DNA of 64,000 nucleotides from Candidatus Nitrotoga sp. M5 (GCF_927904885.1 NZ_CAKMNW010000005.1:1-64000); one strand, 5' to 3'; numbered from the stretch's first letter, positions 27,399 through 35,702 are shown. Numbers and translations are program-made. The notes: a model not told the origin generated them from the sequence alone.

Positions 27399-27824
27399 AT
27401 GGATTCAATGAAAGGCATAATCTATGGAATGTGCTTAAATTTATTGCTGTTAAATTGCGCTTCGGCGAAAAAGTTAAATGAAATCGAAATTGAGGTGCTT
27501 ACAAAAGCAATTGCTAGCTGGGATGGCAAAGAATTACCAGATTATGCAAAAGGAAAACCAGAAGTATCAATACTGAGAATCACAATTCCTCCAGGTACAG
27601 AATTACCCTTACATAAACATCCAGTGATAAACGCTGGATTGTTATTACATGGCGAGTTAACTGTAGTGGCGGAAGATGGTGCTACATTACACTTAAAAGC
27701 TGGTGACACTATTGTTGAAGTTGTGAATAAGTGGCATTACGGCAAGAACGAAGGAAGTGAGCCAGCAGAAATAATTGTTTTTTATGCCGGCATACAAGGT
27801 AAACCGTTAAGTATTAAACAATAA
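27399..27824 (+). CDS. Exported cupin-domain protein
   Basis: A 141-residue protein with a signal peptide (LNLLLLNCASA) and a single cupin barrel. Motif 1 is PGTELPLHKHPVINAGLLLHGEL, with two His and a Glu as metal ligands. Motif 2 is AGDTIVEVVNKWHYGKN with the final His. It is probably a periplasmic metal-dependent or small-molecule-binding cupin with unknown ligand. An AAGGA ribosome site precedes ATG 27399. It is bounded by repeats A and B. Confidence 0.8.
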   Translation: MDSMKGIIYGMCLNLLLLNCASAKKLNEIEIEVLTKAIASWDGKELPDYAKGKPEVSILRITIPPGTELPLHKHPVINAGLLLHGELTVVAEDGATLHLKAGDTIVEVVNKWHYGKNEGSEPAEIIVFYAGIQGKPLSIKQ

Positions 27825-27904
27825 GCATCAACACACAGATTCAGATCAAGGTCAGCCAGCTTGATCTATATTAGTCACACTTTTTCGATCGATTTTATGC
27901 AGGA

Positions 27905-28091
27905 CGCAACGGGTAGAGTAGAGAACTGGCTCTCGCCCTCTCCGATCACACAGTTGACGACCCGCCGCAAGTCCATACAATCCCCATCGGTTCCGCTCTC
28001 CGTAGGATTCAGTTCAACAAATATCTGCCGATAATGGGACGCGGGTTCAGCCAGTTGGAGCGGGGTGTCAGGTAAAAGCTATTCGTTCGAC
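27905..28091 (+). repeat. Long degenerate attC-like repeat, copy B
   Basis: It starts CGCAACGGGTAGAG and contains CAACAAATATCTGCCG and GGGACGCGGGTT. It ends GGAGC, CAGGTAAAAGCTATTCGTT. The last 75 bp align with copy C. It separates the cupin from the second lipoprotein gene. Confidence 0.45.
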
Positions 28092-28136
28092 GGAAGTAAC
28101 AAAATCGATAACGTTGGGAGAATAAGGGAGATCGTA

Positions 28137-28460
28137 ATGAAACATAAGCAACTCATTCTATTTGCTTGCATTGTTCTTTTGGCGAGCGCGTGTGCAACCA
28201 AACGGTACGGCCGAATGCAGCCAGCCACTGGCCACGAGATAAAATCTTATTCGTGCGAAGACATAAAAATTGAAATATCAAAGATCGATGCTTTCGAGCT
28301 TCAGGTTGCTGAGGGTGCTGAATTCAGCGGCCTTTCCGTCCTTAGTTTTCTTGGTGACTTAGGAATTGGCAACACTATGGAAAAGGATGCGGCACTAAAA
28401 ACTGCTAAAGAACGTCGAGTGTCGTTAAACAATGCATCGGCTATGAAAAATTGTCCGTAA
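28137..28460 (+). CDS. Lipoprotein of unknown function
   Basis: A 107-residue protein with signal and lipobox LLASAC (C17). A short acidic-helical mature domain follows (CEDIKIEISKIDAFE, with GLSVLSFLGDLGIGN in the middle). The combination of a Cys-Glu-Asp-Ile helix, a central glycine-rich hydrophobic hairpin and a basic end is seen in small bacterial lipoproteins of unknown role. The GGGAG ribosome site supports ATG 28137 over the upstream in-frame start at 28065. It is bounded by repeats B and C. Confidence 0.65.
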   Translation: MKHKQLILFACIVLLASACATKRYGRMQPATGHEIKSYSCEDIKIEISKIDAFELQVAEGAEFSGLSVLSFLGDLGIGNTMEKDAALKTAKERRVSLNNASAMKNCP

Positions 28461-28474
28461 TCGAACGGGCTGCA

Positions 28475-28627
28475 ACATAACAGGTGGCAAAAGAGCAGGT
28501 CTTGCAATGTATCAAAAATGCAACTCTGTGCCCCATCCCGCACGCTGACAAGGTTTATCTACCGCTAATATAGGGTGCGACTTAAACAAATTTGGGTGGA
28601 GCAGCAGGTTAAGGCTATTTGTTATGG
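28475..28627 (+). repeat. Long degenerate attC-like repeat, copy C
   Basis: It starts ACATAACAGGTGG and contains GACAAGGTTTATCTACCGC. It ends GGAGCAGCAGGTTAAGGC, then GTTATGG, an attC-core-like heptamer at 28621. The length of about 150 nt is in the range of long attC sites such as Vibrio repeats. It precedes the HD-GYP gene. Confidence 0.5.
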
Positions 28628-28715
28628 GGCCATGAAAGACGAAATGAGAATGTGAGATAGTTGATGGTCTGATAGATGCTTATTTTCTTATAACTGTAAG
28701 TCAGTAAGGTGGAAA

Positions 28716-29330
28716 ATGGAAAACCATATAAAAGATAATGCTTTTTTATATCAACTGGTTCGTAATATGTCGTTAATCATGGCCGCTAACGATACTTATA
28801 CAGTCCATCATCAACATAATGTTGCGGTGATAGCTCGTTTGATTGGGCAACAAATGGAGCTGAGTGCATTTGAAGTTGAAGGAGTCAGAGTTGCTGGCCA
28901 GATACATGATATTGGCAAGTTTGCTATACCCAAAGAGTTATTATCAAAGTACGGAAAGCTTAATCACGAAGAATTTACATTAATAAAAACTCATGCCAAG
29001 AGAGCTGAGGAAATATTAACGGGTATAGATTTTCCTTGGCCAATCCTTGATATGGTTTTGCAGCATCATGAAAGAATGGATGGTAGTGGTTATCCTAAAG
29101 GGCTTGCTGGCCAAGAAATTTGTTTAGGCGCACGAATTCTAGCAGTCGCAGATGTAACTGATGCGATGATAAATCCTCGTCCTTATAGGAAGGCTCTTGG
29201 ATTACAGGCTGTTATTGGAGAAATTACTACAAATAAACAGCTTTACGATAGTGATGTTTGCGAGGCTTTTATGAAAGTAGTTTCAGATGGAGGTGGTCGC
29301 CTAATAGAGGCAGTTCAATTTTCACATTAA
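28716..29330 (+). CDS. HD-GYP domain protein (probable c-di-GMP phosphodiesterase)
   Basis: A 204-residue single-domain protein. Motifs are HHQHNVAVIARLIG, the metal-binding HD pair in GQIHDIGKFAIP, and HHERMDGSGYP, which carries the GYP signature. A later ARILAVADVTDAM segment is also typical. HD-GYP enzymes hydrolyse cyclic di-GMP. It lacks a receiver or sensor domain. It lies just before integrase remnant 2, and a GGDEF cyclase starts 545 bp further on, so enzymes for both making and breaking c-di-GMP flank the integrase. Confidence 0.88.
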   Translation: MENHIKDNAFLYQLVRNMSLIMAANDTYTVHHQHNVAVIARLIGQQMELSAFEVEGVRVAGQIHDIGKFAIPKELLSKYGKLNHEEFTLIKTHAKRAEEILTGIDFPWPILDMVLQHHERMDGSGYPKGLAGQEICLGARILAVADVTDAMINPRPYRKALGLQAVIGEITTNKQLYDSDVCEAFMKVVSDGGGRLIEAVQFSH

Positions 29331-29339
29331 CTGTTAATT

Positions 29340-29793
29340 TCAAATCCTAAGTTTCTTTTTCCTTCCTAGCGCAACTGGGGCAGGTTTTGCAATATGGCAT
29401 GAATAGATTGCAATGCCGCCATTAATGGTAAGGCACTCGGAATAGTATGATTGCCAGACCTGCCTTCTTCCTGTATTCACCGTTAAGGCAACGGGTAATT
29501 TGTCGGGGCTTTGCTCATGTGACGTTGCCCAACCACGGCATTTTGATTTCCAACATCTCGCAGTATAAGAACAACAACGCCGATTTCGCTTGGTTTTTGG
29601 TTGAAGCAGAGACCTTGCCGTGGAAGTAAATATAACGTTTAATCCGGTACAGATAGCTTTGCTCAGTTCGGATAGCATAATAATTCATCCGCAACGTATC
29701 GCATACTTGATCAAGCAATTTAGGAGGTGCATTGATGTCGTTTTTATCAGAAAAATCAGGGTGTGCGAAATTTTCGTACCGTATCAAAACCAT
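29340..29793 (-). pseudogene. intI: Integron-integrase remnant 2 (tyrosine recombinase N-terminal part)
   Basis: The minus strand reads PPKLLDQVCDTLRMNYYAIR, TEQSYLYRIKRYIYFHGK, then VSASTKNQAKSALLFLYCEM, LEIKMPWLGNVT. After a frameshift it continues SPDKLPVALTVN before decaying. This is an IntI-type N-terminal domain. About 22 codons between FHGK and VSAS (present in remnant 1) are deleted, and the catalytic domain is gone. It retains more of the start than remnant 1. Confidence 0.87.
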
Positions 29794-29874
29794 GTACTAC
29801 GTTGATATTTTTAGACTCTACACATCGAACGTGCTTTTATCGGCAGGTTTCAGGATGTCTGCTTTACGTTACGG
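29794..29874. other. attI-like leader of integron remnant 2
   Basis: Homologous to 15641-15727: TTGATATTTT, ACACATCGAACGTGCTTTTA and TCGGCA occur in the same order. It ends in GTTACGG (29868-29874). The diguanylate cyclase ATG follows immediately, as for a first cassette joined to attI. Confidence 0.6.
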
Positions 29875-30807
29875 ATGATGGAATCATACGGTCTCTTAAA
29901 ATCCGTTCTCGATACAATCACCGAGCATATCGTCGTAATAAATCACACAGGCAATATTTTATATGTAAACAAGAGTTGGCTTTCTTTTGCAAAAAAGAAT
30001 GCATGTTTAATTGACAACGCATGGTATGACGTTAATTATTTAAACGAATGTGATAAGGCGACTGCCATGGGTGATGATTTTGCTATCAAGGCTGTAAATG
30101 GAATTCGGTCTGTGATAGAAGCCGAAGCAGAATGTTTTTACTTTGAATACCCATGCCATAGTCCAGACGAGAAGCGGTGGTTTTTGATGCGCGTTATGCC
30201 TTTGGATATTATGGAGGAGTGTAAGTGTTTTGTGATTTCTCATCATAATATTACGGAAAGAAAACTTGCCGAAGAAAAAATGCTGTACCTGTCACGTATT
30301 GATGATCTTACGGGTCTTCCGAATCGCCGATATTTTGATGAATTCTTTGATATGGAATGGCGCCGCTGCGTTCGCATTGGCGCGCCAATCTCACTTGCGA
30401 TAATTGATCTTGATTATTTTAAATTGTTAAACGATTCCTACGGACACCAAGCAGGAGATGAATGTTTGAAATCAGTTAGCAGCGTACTAAAAAGTTTCCA
30501 TAAAAGACCTGGTGATTTATGCGCTCGGTACGGCGGCGAGGAATTTGCAGTCGTGTATGGAAATACAAATAGGGATCAAGCCGTAGTCTTGGTCATAGAA
30601 CTACAGCGTGCAATTCGTTCACTAAATATTCCAAATGAAAACTCTCCAACACTCCCCACCTTGACTGCAAGCATCGGTTTGGCGTCAATACATCCAAACA
30701 AGAACGACAATAAGGATGATCTTATTAGAATTGCCGACGAGTCACTATATTTGGCAAAGGGAAATGGTAGGGATCAAGTGTTTGTTAAGTTGGATTCGTA
30801 TGCATAG
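29875..30807 (+). CDS. PAS-GGDEF diguanylate cyclase
   Basis: A 310-residue protein with an N-terminal PAS-like domain (about 8-130, HIVVINHTGNILYVNKSW). A GGDEF domain follows, starting DDLTGLPNRRYFDE. The active-site motif is GGEEF at 220-224, so cyclase activity is expected. DLDYFKLLNDSYGHQAGD is the substrate loop. No RxxD inhibitory site is evident upstream. No transmembrane segment is present. It starts at the very end of attI-like site 2, with weak ribosome-site sequence, so its expression may depend on the integron leader. Confidence 0.92.
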   Translation: MMESYGLLKSVLDTITEHIVVINHTGNILYVNKSWLSFAKKNACLIDNAWYDVNYLNECDKATAMGDDFAIKAVNGIRSVIEAEAECFYFEYPCHSPDEKRWFLMRVMPLDIMEECKCFVISHHNITERKLAEEKMLYLSRIDDLTGLPNRRYFDEFFDMEWRRCVRIGAPISLAIIDLDYFKLLNDSYGHQAGDECLKSVSSVLKSFHKRPGDLCARYGGEEFAVVYGNTNRDQAVVLVIELQRAIRSLNIPNENSPTLPTLTASIGLASIHPNKNDNKDDLIRIADESLYLAKGNGRDQVFVKLDSYA

Positions 30808-30874
30808 CACATCGTTCAAATCAGATGCACAATGGCGGTGAGCAGGTTAAATCTGCAACGCAACGGAGTTAGGT
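30805..30874 (+). repeat. attC-like site 4
   Basis: It follows the cyclase stop and ends in a perfect GTTAGGT core (30868-30874). Arms around CAGATGC and GCAGGTTAAATCTG pair imperfectly. Weaker than sites 1 and 2. Confidence 0.55.
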
Positions 30875-31382
30875 CTTACGGCGCAGTATAAAAATATTAC
30901 AATTCTCGCACTTATAGTATGAGCATTCAGAATCGCATGATGTGCAAGACATGACTTCTTTCGTGCTACGGATAACTGAATGGAGTTTGGTAAGCCAAAC
31001 ATTAAAAACAAAAGAATATATACTATAGAAACTTGTGGGTTGCCTGATTTTCAGTCAAATATCACGTTTGTGCACCTTTTTTGGTAAGTTCCAGGTGATT
31101 TCTATGCTTACAAATTGGTATAGAGACATGTAACCACACCGAGCCTTAGATTTGCAAACGCAAACCTAGCGAGCCGTAACTCGACCATTTGCAATGGTCA
31201 GCCTTGCATTGCCACACCAGGCCCAAAAAAATTGTAAGTTACGGTTATTGTTCGCAGCACGAGTATGGCTAAGTTAAGCATTTTCGTTACAAGTTGTATT
31301 GTGGTTGGATATACCCCAATTCCATTTTATTGTACTTGTGATGTTCTGAATTAATGCTGCAAGTAAAATCATTGGAGCGAAT
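30875..31382. other. 508-bp AT-rich stretch without a gene
   Basis: No open frame of note. Short inverted repeats occur (GACCATTTGCAATGGTC near 31181). It may contain the promoter of the small oxygenase-like gene downstream. Confidence 0.4.
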
Positions 31383-31682
31383 ATGATTGCCAAAGTAACG
31401 AATAAAGCAATTTTTAGTAGCAGTATATTTTCTATAAATTTTGTAACTTATCCTACCAACCATAGTGTAATGAACCATATTGACCACGTGCAACATGGTC
31501 GTTATTACAAGCTAAATTTTGTACTTATAAAGCCTCAAGCCGGTGGTGTGTTTAAGTGTTCAAAATGCATTGTAAATTTGTTTAATCGCGTTTATTTATT
31601 TCGTCCAGATATGTACGAGCACAGTGTATCTAAAATTGATTCAGGTAAACGAGTGTTGCTGAGTTTTGCGCTAAACATCTAG
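31383..31682 (+). CDS. Small 2-oxoglutarate/Fe(II) oxygenase-like protein
   Basis: A 99-residue protein. The HID triplet (NHIDHV) could be the HxD metal motif. YYKLNFVLIKPQAGGVF matches the strand after it. LFRPDMYEHSVSKIDSGKRVLLSFAL matches the distal His plus the Arg that binds 2-oxoglutarate. This would be a minimal double-stranded beta-helix, shorter than usual. A GGAGCG ribosome site precedes the ATG. It lies just outside the egtBD operon in opposite orientation. The call rests on motif order only. Confidence 0.5.
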   Translation: MIAKVTNKAIFSSSIFSINFVTYPTNHSVMNHIDHVQHGRYYKLNFVLIKPQAGGVFKCSKCIVNLFNRVYLFRPDMYEHSVSKIDSGKRVLLSFALNI

Positions 31683-31836
31683 CATAGTGCGTCATCAATA
31701 ATGGGTATTTATTCAGAATGGCATGATTGAAAGGCCTGCGTCCTTCCTCTGTGTGTAATCCATTGCATGTCTAACACACTGATTGTATTATAGAGTTTGA
31801 ATTTATGTGGAAAGTGAGGTTTGCTTTACCTGCACA

Positions 31837-32814
31837 CTATTCCTGGACGAGCAAAATAAGTGCGAATTGATTCTCTGGGTCCGTCCAATAGGCTTCAATG
31901 TTAAGGTTTGCATTTTTTGCAAGTTTTGAAAAAGACTCAATTGAGTATTTATGAGAGCTTTCAGTGTGAATTGTTTCACCTTTGGCGAAATGAAATATTT
32001 TGTCGGCACACGTTACGCTTTGGTCTCGCGTGGAAGCCAGATGCATCTCAATGCGGGCCTTGTTTTCATTATAAATAGCAAGATGTGAGAATCCGGAGTT
32101 CACATCAAAGTCTGCATCGAGTTCATCATTAATACGCGATAGAATATTTTTATTAAACTGAGCTGTAATACCTTTGCTATCGCTATAAGCCGCAATGAGT
32201 CGTTCTTTATCTTTGAGTAAATCAAAGCCTATTAATATTTTTCCATTATTTCCACTGAGTTTTTTAAAGGTATGAAGTATTTCAGGGACTTTTTCACTTG
32301 AGAAATTACCAATGGTTGAACCAGGGAAAAATATTAGATTTGATGTTTGATTAAGTTTTTCTTCTTTGATCAGCTTTAAAATTAGCGCTTCGTTAGTAAA
32401 GTCACCGATAAGGGAGCGTACATTTAACGAAGGGAATTTCTCTTGAATGGTTTTGGCCGATGCATTTAAAATTTCTGGTGAGATCTCAAGGAGGATAAAT
32501 TGTTCAATGTTGCTGCATGCACTCAAAAGTTTTTGGATCTTAATGCCCGCACCAGAACCTGGTTCAATAATAGCAGTAAGGTTTTGTAGACGCTGCTGTA
32601 TCTCTTCAATATGCAAATCTAAAATAGCAAGTTCAGCACGCGTTACATAGTATTCATCTAGTTGGGTAATCTCTTCAAAAAGTTTCGAACCTATATCATT
32701 GTAGAAATATTTACAGGGAAGCGTTTTTTGTGTTTGGCTCAAACCCGTAACAATATCTTCTAACATTGCTTCGTCTATAGGGCTCACATTTTTAAGCGTT
32801 GCGGTCTGTTTCAT
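31837..32814 (-). CDS. egtD: Histidine N-alpha-methyltransferase (hercynine formation)
   Basis: EgtD trimethylates histidine with S-adenosylmethionine to hercynine, the first step of ergothioneine synthesis. From ATG 32814 it has 325 residues, near the family norm. The SAM site is AIIEPGSGAGIKIQKLL followed by LLEISPEIL. FFPGSTIGNF and the C-terminal FALILLVQE are further family features. The ATG overlaps the egtB stop (ATGA), giving a coupled egtB-egtD operon. Codon use is AT-rich compared with flanking core genes. Confidence 0.92.
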   Translation of the reverse strand: MKQTATLKNVSPIDEAMLEDIVTGLSQTQKTLPCKYFYNDIGSKLFEEITQLDEYYVTRAELAILDLHIEEIQQRLQNLTAIIEPGSGAGIKIQKLLSACSNIEQFILLEISPEILNASAKTIQEKFPSLNVRSLIGDFTNEALILKLIKEEKLNQTSNLIFFPGSTIGNFSSEKVPEILHTFKKLSGNNGKILIGFDLLKDKERLIAAYSDSKGITAQFNKNILSRINDELDADFDVNSGFSHLAIYNENKARIEMHLASTRDQSVTCADKIFHFAKGETIHTESSHKYSIESFSKLAKNANLNIEAYWTDPENQFALILLVQE

Positions 32815-34118
32815 TTCAAATCCTCGGCAAGCCGAATACCGCTCATCATCCACGCTTGGTTGGCATAGAAAAAATTTCGATATGAGGCGCGAATATGCAG
32901 ATGTGGAGACAAACATGAGCCGCCACGTAAGACGTATTGGTTGCTCATAAATTTGCCATTATATTCACCAGCGGCGCCTGGCAGAGGCTTAAAGCCCGGG
33001 TAGGGTGCATATGCACTACTAGTCCATTCCCAGCATGTGCCAAACATACACTTTAATTGTGAATCGCTAGCGATTGTTTGTGAGAATGGGCTGCAAAGTG
33101 CTTGTGGATGAAGTCGATTGTGAGTGTAATAATGCGCTGAGTCAGTGCATTGCCTGCTCGCCACTTCCCATTCGAATTCACTGGGTAACCTTTTTCCACG
33201 CCAGCTCGCAAAAGCACAGGCTTCGTAGTAATTAATATGGCATACAGGTGCTGCTAAATTTAGTTTTTGTAAACCATGTAAAGTGAATTCGTACCATTCG
33301 TTATCAATAAGCCTCCAATAAAGCGGCATGTTCGCATGAGATTCTTTAAGTTGTGCCCAACCATCCGATAGCCAGTGCTCGGCTTGCGTGTAGCCGTCTG
33401 CCAAAATAAATTCTAGAAACTCGCCATTCGTACTTGGGCGTGATGCAATTTTAAAGTCGTAAACTAATTGTTGGTGGTAAGGACGTTCATTGTCGTAGGC
33501 AAATTCACATTCTTTGGCGCCTATTGGATAAATGCCGCGGGTAAACTCTATCCACTGTAAAGGTGGTGTTGATTGGTTTGCGGTTGGGGCCACTTGACCA
33601 TCGCTATAACTCGGGTACAACGGATTTGCCGAGAAGGCGTGTTTGATATCCATTAGTAACAGTTCTTGGTGCTGTTTCTCATGGTGAATACCTAGCTCTG
33701 TACATGCGTTTATAGCGATATCATTTGTCTGTTGTGTTAACAAATTTTGCATTTCGCTATCAATATAACTGCGATATTCGATGACCTCTTGCAAGCTCGG
33801 GCGCGATAGTATGCCGCGCTGTGGACGACTGAATTGCTCGCCAATACCGTTGTAATAAGAATTAAATAAAACTTGAAAGGCCGGGTTAGCTGCTTTGGTT
33901 CCGTGCGGCAAAAGAATAAAAGATTCAAAAAACCATGAAGTATGTGCCAGATGCCACTTTGCTGGACTCGTATCAGGCATCGACTGCAATAAACAATCCT
34001 CGTCACTTAAATGTGCGATCAGTTGCTCCGATTGCTGACGAGTTGCTTGATAAAATTCGCACAGTGTTTCTTGATGAACGCTATGGTTATTAGTGCTTAT
34101 GGCATTAGGCGTTGTCAT
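32811..34118 (-). CDS. egtB: Ergothioneine biosynthesis sulfoxide synthase EgtB
   Basis: EgtB is a non-haem iron enzyme that joins hercynine to a thiol donor (gamma-Glu-Cys or Cys) with O2. The 435-residue protein has an N-terminal DinB-like four-helix domain with the iron ligands in WHLAHTSWF and GIHHEKQHQELLL (H-x3-H-x-E type). The C-terminal formylglycine-enzyme-like fold has WEWTSSAYAPYPGF and LRGGSCLSPHLHIRASYRNF. It is first in the egtBD operon. No egtA, egtC or egtE is nearby, so the rest of the pathway, or a two-gene version of it, must be elsewhere. Confidence 0.93.
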   Translation of the reverse strand: MTTPNAISTNNHSVHQETLCEFYQATRQQSEQLIAHLSDEDCLLQSMPDTSPAKWHLAHTSWFFESFILLPHGTKAANPAFQVLFNSYYNGIGEQFSRPQRGILSRPSLQEVIEYRSYIDSEMQNLLTQQTNDIAINACTELGIHHEKQHQELLLMDIKHAFSANPLYPSYSDGQVAPTANQSTPPLQWIEFTRGIYPIGAKECEFAYDNERPYHQQLVYDFKIASRPSTNGEFLEFILADGYTQAEHWLSDGWAQLKESHANMPLYWRLIDNEWYEFTLHGLQKLNLAAPVCHINYYEACAFASWRGKRLPSEFEWEVASRQCTDSAHYYTHNRLHPQALCSPFSQTIASDSQLKCMFGTCWEWTSSAYAPYPGFKPLPGAAGEYNGKFMSNQYVLRGGSCLSPHLHIRASYRNFFYANQAWMMSGIRLAEDLK

Positions 34119-34497
34119 TAAACACCTCCATAATTGTTGCCATTTAGGCGGTTGAGTTATGTGCGGATTAGTTTATTTTGCTTTGTAGAAATTTGATCTT
34201 GCTTAAAGCATTATATTCTCCAGGACCTTTGCACAGCAAGCAACAAACTCAAGAGTGACTTGCAAAACTCGAATAAAGCGAGTTGAATTCGTGACCGGAA
34301 TGGCTGAAAGAGAAGAAATAATTAGCCCAGAATGATAACAACTTGGAGGTAGATCTTAATACCGTTCGGTGAGAATTATAAGTTTTATAAAGTCAATGTG
34401 CAGAGCATAAAAAATGCTTCGCCAAGCGCGTTGTCTGAACAATGTTGAGACCTGTCACCTTTCTTGCTATGGCGCGTTAAAACTATAAAGGAAGGTA
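34119..34497. other. Divergent intergenic region upstream of egtB
   Basis: This 379-bp stretch should hold the egtB promoter. On the plus-strand side, GCGTTAAAAC near 34472-34481 looks like a cassette core before the VOC gene, preceded by GCATAAAAAATGC, so a degenerate attC is possible. No gene seen. Confidence 0.35.
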
Positions 34498-34824
34498 ATG
34501 AAGAAGCTGCATATAGCTATCTCCACAGATAATATAGAGGAGTCGATAAAAGATTATAGTGTTCGTCTAGGCGCGGAGCCATGTTCATTTGTTTTAAATG
34601 AATATGCACTTTGGAGAACCGACACATTAAACTTTTCAATTCGCCAAGATCCTGAATGCCCTCCTGGTCAACTAAGGCACTTAGGCTGGGAAGACAATTC
34701 GGCTTCTGGTTTTAGTGAGGAAAAGGATGTCAATGGTATTACTTGGGAAAAATTTAATTCTCAGCAACAAGCAGAAGAAATTAATGAGTTATGGCCAGAA
34801 GCAAATTATCAAGTAGTAAATTAG
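34498..34824 (+). CDS. Small VOC-family protein
   Basis: A 108-residue protein starting KKLHIAISTDNIEESIKDYSVRLGAEP, a VOC-type first module. The middle LNEYALWRTDTLNFSIR and RHLGWED strands fit half-sites of the fold. It is shorter than typical glyoxalases, and metal ligands are only partly clear. An AAGGAAGGT ribosome site precedes the ATG. It is a cassette gene followed by attC-like site 5. Confidence 0.65.
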   Translation: MKKLHIAISTDNIEESIKDYSVRLGAEPCSFVLNEYALWRTDTLNFSIRQDPECPPGQLRHLGWEDNSASGFSEEKDVNGITWEKFNSQQQAEEINELWPEANYQVVN

Positions 34825-34826
34825 GC

Positions 34827-34881
34827 TTAAACAAGTCAATGCAACCGGCCGCTAACGCGACGGCTGATTGAAGCATTATGT
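34827..34881 (+). repeat. attC-like site 5
   Basis: It runs from TTAAACAAG to ATTATGT. Arms GTCAATGCAACCGGC and GCTGATTGAAGC pair with bulges around CTAACG. Compact 55-nt attC layout, starting just behind the VOC stop. Confidence 0.7.
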
Positions 34882-34914
34882 GTAAACATGGGTTAATGAA
34901 TTTGGGAGTTAATC

Positions 34915-35343
34915 ATGACAGATGTGCATGAAGGGAAAGGGAGTTGTCTCTGCGGTGCGGTGAAGATGTTGTTCAAAAGCATAAGCAGCGAGGTAGGAGC
35001 TTGCCATTGTGGTATGTGTCAAAAATGGACCGGTGGCCCATTGTTAGTCGTAGATTGTGGAACCGATGTTTTATTCGAAGGCCGAGAAAATATTTCGGTA
35101 TACAAGTCTTCTGAATGGGCCGAACGCGCTTTTTGCAATAAATGTGGAAGTCACTTGTATTATCGATTATTGGAGCCGAACCAATATATTATGCCTGTTG
35201 GGTTATTCGATACCGATATACCATTAGTATTTGATCACCAGATATTTATTGACTCCAAACCGTCTTACTATCATTTCGGAAATAAGACCAAGGAAATGAC
35301 GGGCGAGGAAGTCTTTGCTCAATATGCGCCACCAGAGAGCTAA
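34915..35343 (+). CDS. GFA-family (CENP-V/GFA) zinc protein
   Basis: A 142-residue GFA-type protein. Zinc-binding cysteines occur in the family order: GSCLCGAV, CHCGMCQKWTGGP and FCNKCGSHLYYRL. The family includes S-(hydroxymethyl)glutathione synthase-like proteins, though most members have no shown activity. The TAA stop lies within the attC core start, tight packing typical of cassettes. Confidence 0.9.
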   Translation: MTDVHEGKGSCLCGAVKMLFKSISSEVGACHCGMCQKWTGGPLLVVDCGTDVLFEGRENISVYKSSEWAERAFCNKCGSHLYYRLLEPNQYIMPVGLFDTDIPLVFDHQIFIDSKPSYYHFGNKTKEMTGEEVFAQYAPPES

Positions 35344-35401
35344 CAAATAACACTGCGCTTCAGCCGACCAATAAACGTGACGGCTGAGTGCAGCGTTATT
35401 T
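35339..35401 (+). repeat. attC-like site 6
   Basis: Arms AACACTGCGCTTCAGCCG and CGGCTGAGTGCAGCGTT are near-perfect complements with one bulged T. The right core is GTTATTT. This is one of the clearest attC structures in the window. Confidence 0.88.
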
Positions 35402-35416
35402 GAGGGGAGACGCATC

Positions 35417-35695
35417 TTGGAAACGCTCAAGTGGGGAGAGCCAAGCTACATCACTAAAACAGGCAGTGCAATCAAGTTAGGTTGGCGCCAAAATGGCTCA
35501 GCGAGCTATTGCAATTGCAATACTAAGCACTTAGGCACCCTTCGTGAACTTTATTCGGATATATTCAAGTTCGAGGGTAATCGAGCGATTTTATTCAGAT
35601 TGGCACCTCAATCGACTACCCACACGAACGAAAAATTGTATTCGGCTGCCCTTACCTATCACAAAGTAAAGCATCTGCCGTTGCTAGGGGCTTGA
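35417..35695 (+). CDS. DUF1801-like protein
   Basis: A 92-residue protein starting ETLKWGEPSYITKTGSAIKLGW, the hallmark of short DUF1801 proteins. It starts at TTG, 16 bp after the attC core, with a GAGGGGAG ribosome site. Function unknown. It is a single-gene cassette. A fragment of a longer relative is at 25660. Confidence 0.8.
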   Translation: METLKWGEPSYITKTGSAIKLGWRQNGSASYCNCNTKHLGTLRELYSDIFKFEGNRAILFRLAPQSTTHTNEKLYSAALTYHKVKHLPLLGA

Positions 35696-35702
35696 AAGCC
35701 AC

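Noticed and set aside
27089-28627. CRISPR array
   Set aside because: The three repeats are long, diverged and separated by genes of 200-430 bp, not by short spacers.
29678-29793. Separate small genes on the minus strand at 29340-29793
   Set aside because: The overlapping frames are successive parts of one broken integrase, not independent proteins.
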